A DNA stretch of 6,406 nt from the NCBI GenBank assembly GCA_937914775.1, contig CALDNB010000145.1, positions 1 through 6,406 of the forward strand, given 5' to 3'. Of the stretch, positions 1 through 5,706 are shown piece after piece. The translations under genes and the position numbers were made by a program. Under the pieces are notes generated by a model. It ran no database searches and was not told where the DNA came from. It worked only from the letters and a program-made list of their open reading frames with translations. This DNA comes from an uncultured Clostridia bacterium (GTDB lineage Bacteria > Bacillota > Clostridia > Monoglobales > Firm-18). Numbering within the stretch: position 1 is the stretch's first letter; each line of letters opens with the position of its first letter.

Positions 1-1339
1 CATATTCCATACCGAATTTTTCAGCAAGCATCTGGTCAATCTGAATTGTAATAAGTGTATCTTCTTTACCAAATACGTTTTTAATCTGGATATCAAGTTT
101 GGGACCATAGAAGGCTGCTTCACCGATACCGATTGCATACGGGATTTCCAGGTGATCTAAAATCTTCTTCATTGTGTCCTGAGCTTCGTCCCACTGTTCT
201 TTTGTACCGATATATTTTTCACTGTCTTCAGGATCCCATTGAGAAAATCTGTATGATACATCTTCATACAAGCCAAGTGTTTTTAACATATAAATTGCCA
301 TTTCAAGACATTTTTTAAATTCTTCTTCCAACTGATCAGGTCTGCACATCAAATGACCTTCAGAAATGGTAAACTGTCTGACGCGGATAAGACCGTGCAT
401 TTCGCCTGATGCTTCATTTCTGAATAATGTTGATGTTTCTCCATAACGAAGAGGTAAATCACGGTAACTGCGCATTTCTGCAAGATAAGCCTGATACTGG
501 AAAGGGCAAGTCATAGGACGAAGAGCAAAAACCTCCTTATCCGTTGCCTCATCTCCCATTACAAACATACCATCCTGATAATGATCCCAATGGCCTGAAA
601 TCTTATAAAGGTCACTTTTTGCCATATAAGGAGTTTTTGTTCTTACCCAACCATTTGCATCTTCGTGGTCTTCAACAAATCTCTGTAAAATCTGCATTAC
701 CTTTGCACCCTTCGGAAGCATAATCGGTAATCCCTGACCAATAAGTTCAGAAGTTGTAAAGTAGCCAAGTTCTCTGCCTAACTTATTATGGTCGCGGTTT
801 TTAGCATCTTCAAGTTTTTGAATGTGCTCGTCAAGACTTTCTCTGTCTGTAAATGATACGCCGTAAATACGCTGTAACATTTTGTTTTTCTCATTACCTC
901 TCCAGTAAGCACCTGTAACACTTAAAAGTTTAAATGCTTTTACTTCTGAGGTTTTGTCAAGGTGAGGACCTGCACAAAGGTCTGTAAAATCACCCTGTTT
1001 ATAGAAACTGATAACTTCGCCCTCGGGCAAATCATTTATTAGTTCAACTTTATAGGGTTCATCTTTCATTAACTCAAGAGCCTCTTCTCTTGGTAATTCA
1101 AATCTTTCGATTTTCAAACCCTCTTTTACTATCTTTTTCATTTCTTTTTCTATAGACTTTAAATCGTCAGCGGTAAAAGGGGTATCGGTATCAAAATCAT
1201 AATAAAACCCGTTTGCTATAGCCGGACCGATTGCCAACTTTACATTGGGATATAATCTTTTTACTGCCTGAGCAAGAATGTGTGATGTAGAGTGCCAGAA
1301 TGTACTGCTGCCACCATTTTCAAAAATTTCTTTGTCCAT
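1..1339 (-). CDS. thrS: Threonyl-tRNA synthetase, TGS-less form (partial; 3' end outside window)
   Basis: Charges tRNA-Thr with threonine in the cytoplasm. The minus frame is open without a stop from the ATG at 1339-1337 to the left edge (446 codons). The editing domain comes first: HSTSH at residues 16-20 and LCAGPH at 121-126 supply the paired His and Cys/His residues of that domain. The class II catalytic core follows, with motif-2-like FRNEASGEMHGL (306-317) and RVRQF, and candidate zinc ligands C278 (MTCP) and H329 (EGH). The third zinc ligand and the anticodon-binding domain lie beyond the window. The protein starts only 15 residues before the editing motif, so the usual ~60-residue TGS domain is absent. 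AGAAGG at 1353-1348, 8 nt upstream, supports this start. Residues around H329 read ISEGHLMC rather than the common QDDAHIFC. A dedicated promoter precedes the gene and no T-box leader fits. Confidence 0.95.
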   Translation of the reverse strand, partial: MDKEIFENGGSSTFWHSTSHILAQAVKRLYPNVKLAIGPAIANGFYYDFDTDTPFTADDLKSIEKEMKKIVKEGLKIERFELPREEALELMKDEPYKVELINDLPEGEVISFYKQGDFTDLCAGPHLDKTSEVKAFKLLSVTGAYWRGNEKNKMLQRIYGVSFTDRESLDEHIQKLEDAKNRDHNKLGRELGYFTTSELIGQGLPIMLPKGAKVMQILQRFVEDHEDANGWVRTKTPYMAKSDLYKISGHWDHYQDGMFVMGDEATDKEVFALRPMTCPFQYQAYLAEMRSYRDLPLRYGETSTLFRNEASGEMHGLIRVRQFTISEGHLMCRPDQLEEEFKKCLEMAIYMLKTLGLYEDVSYRFSQWDPEDSEKYIGTKEQWDEAQDTMKKILDHLEIPYAIGIGEAAFYGPKLDIQIKNVFGKEDTLITIQIDQMLAEKFGMEY

Positions 1340-1365
1340 AATCAAAACCTTCTTTCTAACTAATA

Positions 1366-1394
1366 ATTATATATAATTTACACTATATTGTCAA
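1366..1394 (-). promoter_or_regulatory. Consensus sigma-A promoter of thrS, overlapping the murA 3' end
   Basis: On the minus strand, TTGACA (1394-1389) and TATAAT (1371-1366) are separated by exactly 17 bp, a full match to the sigma-A consensus in both boxes. The -35 hexamer forms the Leu-Thr codons of the murA C-terminus, and the -10 lies in the 43-bp gap. Transcription would start near 1359, giving a leader of about 20 nt that holds little more than the thrS ribosome binding site. thrS can therefore be expressed independently of the upstream operon. Confidence 0.85.
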
Positions 1395-2630
1395 TATGTC
1401 AGCACCAAGTTTTGCTAACTTTTCGGCAAAATTTTCGTATCCCCGTTCAATATAAAATGAGTTGTCAATTTCAGTTTCACCGTTGGCACAGAGTCCCGCA
1501 ACAACCAGGGCTCCTCCTGCCCTTAAGTCCGTTGAAGATACTTTAGCACCGTTTAATTTTCCTACTCCCTCTATTACTGCAGTTCTTCCGTCAATTTTAA
1601 TATTTGCACCCATTTTTTTTAGTTCAGGTGTATGCATAAATCTGTTTTCAAATATTGTTTCAATTATCATACTTGTACCGTCTGCTACAGCCATAAGCGA
1701 ACAAAACAACCCTTGCATATCAGTCGGGAAACCGGGGAAAGGTAATGTTTTAATGTCTTTAGATACAATTCTTTTAGGACAGGTTACAGAAATACTGTTA
1801 TTTTGCTCAGTTATTGAAACGCCACATTCGGTAAGTTTTGCAATAACAGGTCTTAAATGGTCAGTATTTATATTGGAAATTATTACGCTACCGCTTGTTA
1901 TAGCGGCGGCAGTAATAAATGTACCTGCCTCTATTCTGTCAGGAATTATTCTGTATTGACAACCTTTTAAAGTTTCAACTCCTGTTATTTCTATTTTGTC
2001 TGTTCCTGCACCGCTTATTTTACCGCCCATTTTATTGATAAAATTTGCAAGATCTACTATTTCAGGCTCAGTTGCGGCATTTTCGATAACTGTTTTCCCA
2101 TCAGCAAGTGATGCCGCCATCATCAGGTTTTCTGTTGCACCTACACTTGGAAAATCAAGATACACATTTGTTCCCACAAGTTTTTTGCACTTTGCCTCAA
2201 CAAACCCGTTTTTTTGCTGAATTTTTGCACCCATAAGTGTTAGTCCCTTAATATGCAGATCAATTGGTCTTGCTCCTATTGCACACCCTCCCGGTAATGC
2301 AATTTTTGCCCTGCCTGTTTTTGCGAGTAACGGTCCGAACACCAAAAAAGATGCCCTGAGTCTGTTTACAACTTCACAGCAGGAACTATCCCATTTTACG
2401 TCGGCTGCATTAATTTCCATTGTGTTATTGTAAAATTTTGTTTGTATATTAATACAATTTAAAAGTTCAGACATATTATACACGTCTGAAATACAGGGAA
2501 TGTCTTTAATTGTACATTTTTCACCTGATAAAATACACGCTGCCATTATAGGCAGCGCTGAATTTTTTGAACCGCTTATTCTGACTTCTCCGTTTAACGG
2601 CTTACCGCCTTTAATAATTATTTTCGACAA
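1383..2630 (-). CDS. murA: UDP-N-acetylglucosamine 1-carboxyvinyltransferase (MurA)
   Basis: Transfers enolpyruvate from PEP to UDP-GlcNAc, the first committed step of peptidoglycan synthesis, in the cytoplasm. The 415-residue length and full-length similarity fit MurA. Numbered from the TTG start, SGSKN (19-23) carries the substrate-binding Lys-Asn pair, RLRAS lies near 90-94, and PGGCAIGARPIDLH (113-126) holds C116, the PEP-adduct Cys targeted by fosfomycin. FPTDMQ near 301-306 carries the catalytic Asp, and DLRAGGALVVAG and YIERGYENF lie near the C-terminus. I prefer TTG at 2630-2628: GGTGAT (2640-2635) is well placed for it, and MSKIIIKGG is a typical MurA beginning. The in-frame GTG at 2639 is part of that Shine-Dalgarno and has no site of its own; using it gives 418 residues. 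The start lies in a hairpin loop. murA is third in an operon and its last codons contain the thrS -35 box. Many Firmicutes have two MurA paralogues; which one this is cannot be told. Confidence 0.96.
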   Translation of the reverse strand: MSKIIIKGGKPLNGEVRISGSKNSALPIMAACILSGEKCTIKDIPCISDVYNMSELLNCINIQTKFYNNTMEINAADVKWDSSCCEVVNRLRASFLVFGPLLAKTGRAKIALPGGCAIGARPIDLHIKGLTLMGAKIQQKNGFVEAKCKKLVGTNVYLDFPSVGATENLMMAASLADGKTVIENAATEPEIVDLANFINKMGGKISGAGTDKIEITGVETLKGCQYRIIPDRIEAGTFITAAAITSGSVIISNINTDHLRPVIAKLTECGVSITEQNNSISVTCPKRIVSKDIKTLPFPGFPTDMQGLFCSLMAVADGTSMIIETIFENRFMHTPELKKMGANIKIDGRTAVIEGVGKLNGAKVSSTDLRAGGALVVAGLCANGETEIDNSFYIERGYENFAEKLAKLGADILTI

Positions 2631-2654
2631 TTTAATCACCCGAAAATAATTATT
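2613..2654 (-). repeat. 14-bp perfect inverted repeat framing the murA ribosome binding site and start
   Basis: Arms at 2613-2626 and 2641-2654 are exact reverse complements over 14 bp, mostly A/T with two terminal C/G pairs. In the murA mRNA they would form a stem with a 14-nt loop (2640-2627). That loop contains the whole GGTGAT Shine-Dalgarno, the spacer and the TTG start. There is no following U-run, so it does not look like an intrinsic terminator. The arm inside the gene encodes part of SKIIIK, so the repeat may be partly coincidental in AT-rich DNA. A role in controlling murA translation is inference. Confidence 0.6.
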
Positions 2655-2671
2655 TGCAGTAGTGTTTAACG

Positions 2672-3400
2672 TTATTCAGTCAGATTATCGATTTCTCTTT
2701 GTATTTCTTCTCTTGTTACCATTGTTAAAAATGAAAAATTGCCGTCTAAGGCTTTTTTAAATGATTCTCTGGCTTTTTCCGTGTCACCGCACTTTAACAG
2801 GAACTGACCGTATTCATAAAGACAATCAGGTAGCACGGGATTCATTCCCATCAACTTTTCATAATAAATCTTAGCCTGGTCCATTTCACCAAGTTTAAAA
2901 TATGTAAGAGCAAGGTTTTCTAAAATAATTAAATCATTTGAATTATATTCGTATGCCTTTTTGTTTAACTCCAACGCTTCAGTAAACTGATTATTGTAAA
3001 TATACATATAACCAAGGCTGCCGTACGAAGTAGTGTTTGGCATTTTGTTTACTGCTTCTTCAAGCATTTCAATCGCAGTTTCAACGTCCCCTCTTTTCCA
3101 GAAAACAAGAGCATGTGTTGCTTTTAACTGCATCTTTTCAACAGGCTTTAATGGTGACATTCTAAGTAAATTAAATAATTTGTCCGCCTTATCAATATCA
3201 CCTGTTTTTAACGCAAAATAAGCATAGTCTAAATTGTTGCCGAATTTCATCTTTCCGATTTTATATGCAAAATCATAAATTTTCATTGCAAGTTCAAAGT
3301 CACCATTGCCTATTGAAGCCCTCGCAACAAAAGCACAAATATTTGCTCTTTGGTTAAATATATACCATATAGCAATAATTAAAATTATCCAGCCTATCAT
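2672..3400 (-). CDS. Membrane-anchored tetratricopeptide-repeat protein of unknown function
   Basis: A 242-residue protein with one N-terminal hydrophobic segment (about residues 2-15, a Trp/Ile-rich stretch) followed by a basic residue and then helix-turn-helix repeats. I see about five to six TPR-like units, near residues 33-51, 56-80, 92-121, 125-155, 158-189 and 193-222, with the usual spaced Gly/Ala/Tyr and a Pro at unit ends. It is probably a membrane-tethered scaffold facing the cytoplasm; partners are unknown. The ATG at 3400-3398 has AGGAGG (3413-3408) 7 nt upstream and overlaps the asparaginase stop as ATGA, so translation is probably coupled. A TTG seven codons upstream (3421) lacks such a site. 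murA follows 41 nt downstream of the stop. The layout resembles LapB-like TM-plus-TPR proteins, but no C-terminal rubredoxin-type Cys motif is present, so that name is not justified. Confidence 0.87.
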   Translation of the reverse strand: MIGWIILIIAIWYIFNQRANICAFVARASIGNGDFELAMKIYDFAYKIGKMKFGNNLDYAYFALKTGDIDKADKLFNLLRMSPLKPVEKMQLKATHALVFWKRGDVETAIEMLEEAVNKMPNTTSYGSLGYMYIYNNQFTEALELNKKAYEYNSNDLIILENLALTYFKLGEMDQAKIYYEKLMGMNPVLPDCLYEYGQFLLKCGDTEKARESFKKALDGNFSFLTMVTREEIQREIDNLTE

Positions 3401-4347
3401 TTTATTTCCTCCTGATAACAAAATTCATTATTGATATTTTTATTTAAAAATTCTAAAACATTTCCAAGGGAAAGTCCGATTAAAGTTTTAATATAAACCA
3501 TTTCTTCCGTCATACCAAACACGGGTATAACACCGTTTTTTATAGCATTAACCGTGGACTCATATACGCCTTTTTTACAAGGCGTTAAAATAACAGTAAT
3601 ACCTTTGTCCAGTAAATATTTAATAGAAAACCTTTTATTATTGCAATCAATACATACTGTTTGTGAATGATAAGTTCCGTGAACAACCGCCTTGATATTA
3701 CGCAAATTAAATTTTGAATAATCAAGACCAACATAAGGTTTTATAAATAAAACATTAGGTTTCACGTTAATTTTATTATCAAACAAGCGTAAAGTCTGCT
3801 GACATTTTGCTGTTAAATTACCATTAACGCTGAAAAAATCATCAGAATAATTTGGACACTGAGTAATCCTCGCGCCTAAGTGAACATACATTTTACCGTC
3901 AGAATTTCTGTAAGGAACATAAACGTTAGGAGTAATTTTATCGTTAATTAATTTAACCGCAGTTTTAAAGTTGTCATATCCATTGGCGTTATTATGTTCT
4001 AAAGGCAACTGACTGGAAACTAAAAAGACAGGAACTTTCGCACCCGCAAGTACTATTGACAAAAAACAAGATGTGTATGCCAGAGTGTCAGTTCCGTGAA
4101 GAATAATTACGCCCTTATACTGCTCAAACTTGTATGCTTTTAACTTTGAAACAAGTGTGTTCCATCTGTCAACTGTCATATTTTCGCTTAAAACGTCATA
4201 AGGTACTCTTTTTACAAACTCTGAGCCTGTAACACATGCTTCAATTTTTTTTTTTTTAGCGTTTGTGTGTCGCTGACCTTTTTCGTCTTCAAATGAGCAT
4301 ATTGTCCCTCCTGTCAGTACAAGAAGGATTTTATTTTTTCTTTCCAA
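3397..4347 (-). CDS. Asparaginase-family (L-asparaginase type I-like) protein with atypical active site
   Basis: L-asparaginases hydrolyse asparagine to aspartate and ammonia; no signal peptide is visible, so this one should be cytoplasmic. Numbered from the TTG start (316 residues), LTGGTI (11-16) supplies the first nucleophile region and LHGTDT (83-88) the Thr-Asp pair. LVSSQLPL (near 109-116) matches the type I region usually read as TGSQIPL. The C-terminal VILTPCKKGVYES and GMTEEMVYIK fit the small domain. The position where the family has the catalytic Lys (usually within RGNRTTK) reads LGARITQ, placing Gln at 163, so activity or specificity may differ. GatD is unlikely because there is no N-terminal extension. 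The TTG at 4347-4345 has AGGTGAT 8 nt upstream; the GTG at 4356 is part of that site. The gene starts an operon with the TPR gene and murA, and carries a 13-A tract. Confidence 0.85.
   Translation of the reverse strand: MERKNKILLVLTGGTICSFEDEKGQRHTNAKKKKIEACVTGSEFVKRVPYDVLSENMTVDRWNTLVSKLKAYKFEQYKGVIILHGTDTLAYTSCFLSIVLAGAKVPVFLVSSQLPLEHNNANGYDNFKTAVKLINDKITPNVYVPYRNSDGKMYVHLGARITQCPNYSDDFFSVNGNLTAKCQQTLRLFDNKINVKPNVLFIKPYVGLDYSKFNLRNIKAVVHGTYHSQTVCIDCNNKRFSIKYLLDKGITVILTPCKKGVYESTVNAIKNGVIPVFGMTEEMVYIKTLIGLSLGNVLEFLNKNINNEFCYQEEIK
4245..4257 (-). repeat. Homopolymeric tract of 13 A (coding strand) in the asparaginase gene
   Basis: Thirteen consecutive A residues on the coding strand encode a Lys-Lys-Lys-Lys stretch (residues 31-34) early in the asparaginase protein. 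The frame is correct on both sides with 13 A. Tracts of this length are prone to replication slippage and to RNA polymerase slippage, which would truncate the protein soon afterwards. Whether slippage occurs here is not visible. Confidence 0.8.
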
Positions 4348-4365
4348 TAATATCACCTAAAAATT

Positions 4366-4394
4366 ATTATACCACTAAATTTTACAAATTTCAA
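4366..4394 (-). promoter_or_regulatory. Extended -10 sigma-A promoter of the asparaginase-TPR-murA operon
   Basis: On the minus strand, TTGAAA (4394-4389) lies 17 bp upstream of TATAAT (4371-4366). The -10 is preceded by TGG, a perfect extended -10 element. The predicted start site is near 4359-4358, right at the AGGTGAT Shine-Dalgarno, so the leader to the TTG start would be only about 11 nt. No operator or riboswitch fits in that space. Confidence 0.8.
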
Positions 4395-4402
4395 TTTTTT
4401 TA

Positions 4403-4431
4403 TTGACAAAAATGTAAAAAAACTATATTAT
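4403..4431 (+). promoter_or_regulatory. Sigma-A promoter of the pot operon
   Basis: TTGACA (4403-4408) and TATTAT (4426-4431) are separated by 17 bp, with an A-rich spacer. Transcription should start near 4438, giving a leader of about 26 nt that carries the strong GAGAGGGG Shine-Dalgarno (4448-4455), 8 nt before the potA ATG. The -35 box is 8 bp from the -35 box of the oppositely directed asparaginase promoter. Confidence 0.82.
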
Positions 4432-4463
4432 CATAGTATAAGTTTAAGAGAGGGGTTTGATAA

Positions 4464-5510
4464 ATGGAAAATGAAATCATACGTTTAGAAAACGTTACCA
4501 AAACATTTGACGGACAAGACGAAGTTTTAAGAGGAATAAACTTATCAATTAAAAGAAATGAATTTTTTACATTGCTTGGACCTAGTGGTTGCGGTAAGAC
4601 TACTATGTTACGTATTATCGGCGGTTTTGAAACCATGACCGAGGGCAATGTTTTTTTTGATGGAATAAACATTAACCAACTTCCTCCCAACAAGAGACAA
4701 CTAAACACTGTGTTTCAAAAATATGCCTTGTTTCCGCACCTTGACGTTTTTGACAATGTTGCTTTCGGTTTGTCAATTAAAAAAGTTGACAAAAACATAA
4801 TTAAGCAAAAAGTTGAAAAAATGCTTGAACTTGTTGATTTAAAAGACTTTGCTCACAGAGATGTAACTTCTTTGTCAGGCGGTCAGCAACAAAGAATAGC
4901 AATTGCAAGGGCGCTTATAAATGAGCCAAAAGTTTTACTTCTGGACGAGCCTTTGGGTGCACTGGACGCAAAACTAAGAAAAGGTATGCAAAGCGAATTA
5001 AAGAAAATCCAGCAGGAAGTCGGTATTACTTTTATATATGTTACTCACGACCAGGAAGAAGCCCTTTCTATGTCTGATACTGTTGTTGTAATGAACAACG
5101 GCGCAATCGAGCAAATCGGTTCTCCCACAGATATATATAACGAGCCCGAAAACAGATTTGTTGCTAAATTCATCGGCGAATCAAACATAATCGAGGGTGA
5201 GATGATTAAAGATTACCTTGTAAAATTTGATGGCTTCGAGTTCGAATGTGTTGACAGAGGCTTTAAAGACAACGAAGAAGTCGAGGTTGTATTAAGACCT
5301 GAAGATTTAGATATAGTTGAGCCTAAAAAAGCAAAAATAACGGGAGTTGTAAAGAATATAGTATTTAAAGGTGTGCATTACGAAATTACAGTTGAATGTG
5401 AGAACAGGGATTATATCGTTCACACCACTGATTATCACGAAAAAGGACTTAATGTAGGCTTGTCATTTGGTCCCGAAGACATTCACGTAATGTATAAGTC
5501 GGAGTACTAA
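4464..5510 (+). CDS. potA: Spermidine/putrescine ABC transporter ATP-binding protein PotA
   Basis: ATPase subunit that powers polyamine uptake at the inner face of the membrane, working with permeases PotB and PotC and binding protein PotD. The 348-residue length is typical. The nucleotide-binding domain has Walker A GPSGCGKTT (39-47), Q-loop Q85 in FQKYALFPHL, signature LSGGQQQR (137-144), Walker B VLLLDEP (157-163) with catalytic E162, D-loop GALD and switch His H195 in THDQEEA. All are intact. The C-terminal ~100 residues form the TOBE-type regulatory domain, with the VVLRPEDLDIV stretch usual in PotA/MalK-like ATPases. The ATG has GAGAGGGG 8 nt upstream and its own promoter. potB begins one base after the stop, with its GGAG inside the last potA codons. 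Other substrates of this ATPase subgroup (iron, sulfate, sugars) are possible, but the potB-like neighbour favours polyamines. Confidence 0.93.
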   Translation: MENEIIRLENVTKTFDGQDEVLRGINLSIKRNEFFTLLGPSGCGKTTMLRIIGGFETMTEGNVFFDGININQLPPNKRQLNTVFQKYALFPHLDVFDNVAFGLSIKKVDKNIIKQKVEKMLELVDLKDFAHRDVTSLSGGQQQRIAIARALINEPKVLLLDEPLGALDAKLRKGMQSELKKIQQEVGITFIYVTHDQEEALSMSDTVVVMNNGAIEQIGSPTDIYNEPENRFVAKFIGESNIIEGEMIKDYLVKFDGFEFECVDRGFKDNEEVEVVLRPEDLDIVEPKKAKITGVVKNIVFKGVHYEITVECENRDYIVHTTDYHEKGLNVGLSFGPEDIHVMYKSEY

Positions 5511-5511
5511 A

Positions 5512-5706
5512 ATGAAGTATTTCAGAAAATTAGTAAGACCATATATTGTTTGGTCATTTATATTTGTACTTATCCCGTTATTTATGATATTTATGTACGC
5601 AGTAACAAAGTCAGGAAATTCCATTTTAAACATTTCCTTTACTTTGGAAAACTTTGCGAAATTTGCAGACCCTGTTTACATTTCAGTATTTTTAAATTCA
5701 ATTAAA
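5512..5706 (+). CDS. potB: PotB permease, N-terminal fragment only (broken at a sequence junction)
   Basis: PotB is a membrane permease of the polyamine importer. Only its first ~65 residues are present: a basic start, one transmembrane helix (about residues 11-31) and the periplasmic stretch FTLENFAKFADPVY (43-56) typical of PotB, then VFLNSIKN, where the next helix should begin. The ATG at 5512 follows the potA TAA by one base and has GGAG (5501-5504) 7 nt upstream, so the two are cotranscribed. From about 5690-5709 onward the sequence is instead the antisense of an ABC-F gene. The reading frame stays open by chance to a stop at 6072 (186 codons), but the Ser/Lys/Asn-rich tail is antisense and has no permease helices. 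The remaining ~200 residues, and potC and potD, are not in the window. Confidence 0.8.

Noticed and set aside
133..318. Plus-strand 61-codon open frame
   Set aside because: Lies entirely antisense to the continuous thrS coding frame, with no ribosome binding site and no recognisable domain.
1361..1378. AT palindrome in the murA-thrS gap as an operator or terminator
   Set aside because: It is explained by the TATAAT -10 element and low-complexity A/T sequence; no GC stem and no U-run.
1462..2220. Plus-strand open frames of 165 and 74 codons
   Set aside because: Both are antisense to murA, whose minus-strand frame carries all MurA motifs.
2640..2671. Intrinsic terminator between the TPR gene and murA
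   Set aside because: The only strong inverted repeat extends into murA, is A/T-rich and has no following U-run, so termination is not supported.
3033..3221. Plus-strand 62-codon open frame
   Set aside because: Antisense to the TPR gene; no start signals.
4357..4463. Riboswitch or attenuator in the divergent intergenic region
   Set aside because: Predicted leaders are about 11 nt and 26 nt, too short for any structured RNA that I know.
4400..4708. Minus-strand 102-codon open frame with a hydrophobic start
   Set aside because: Antisense to the 5' part of potA and overlapping both divergent promoters; potA has complete ATPase motifs in the other strand.
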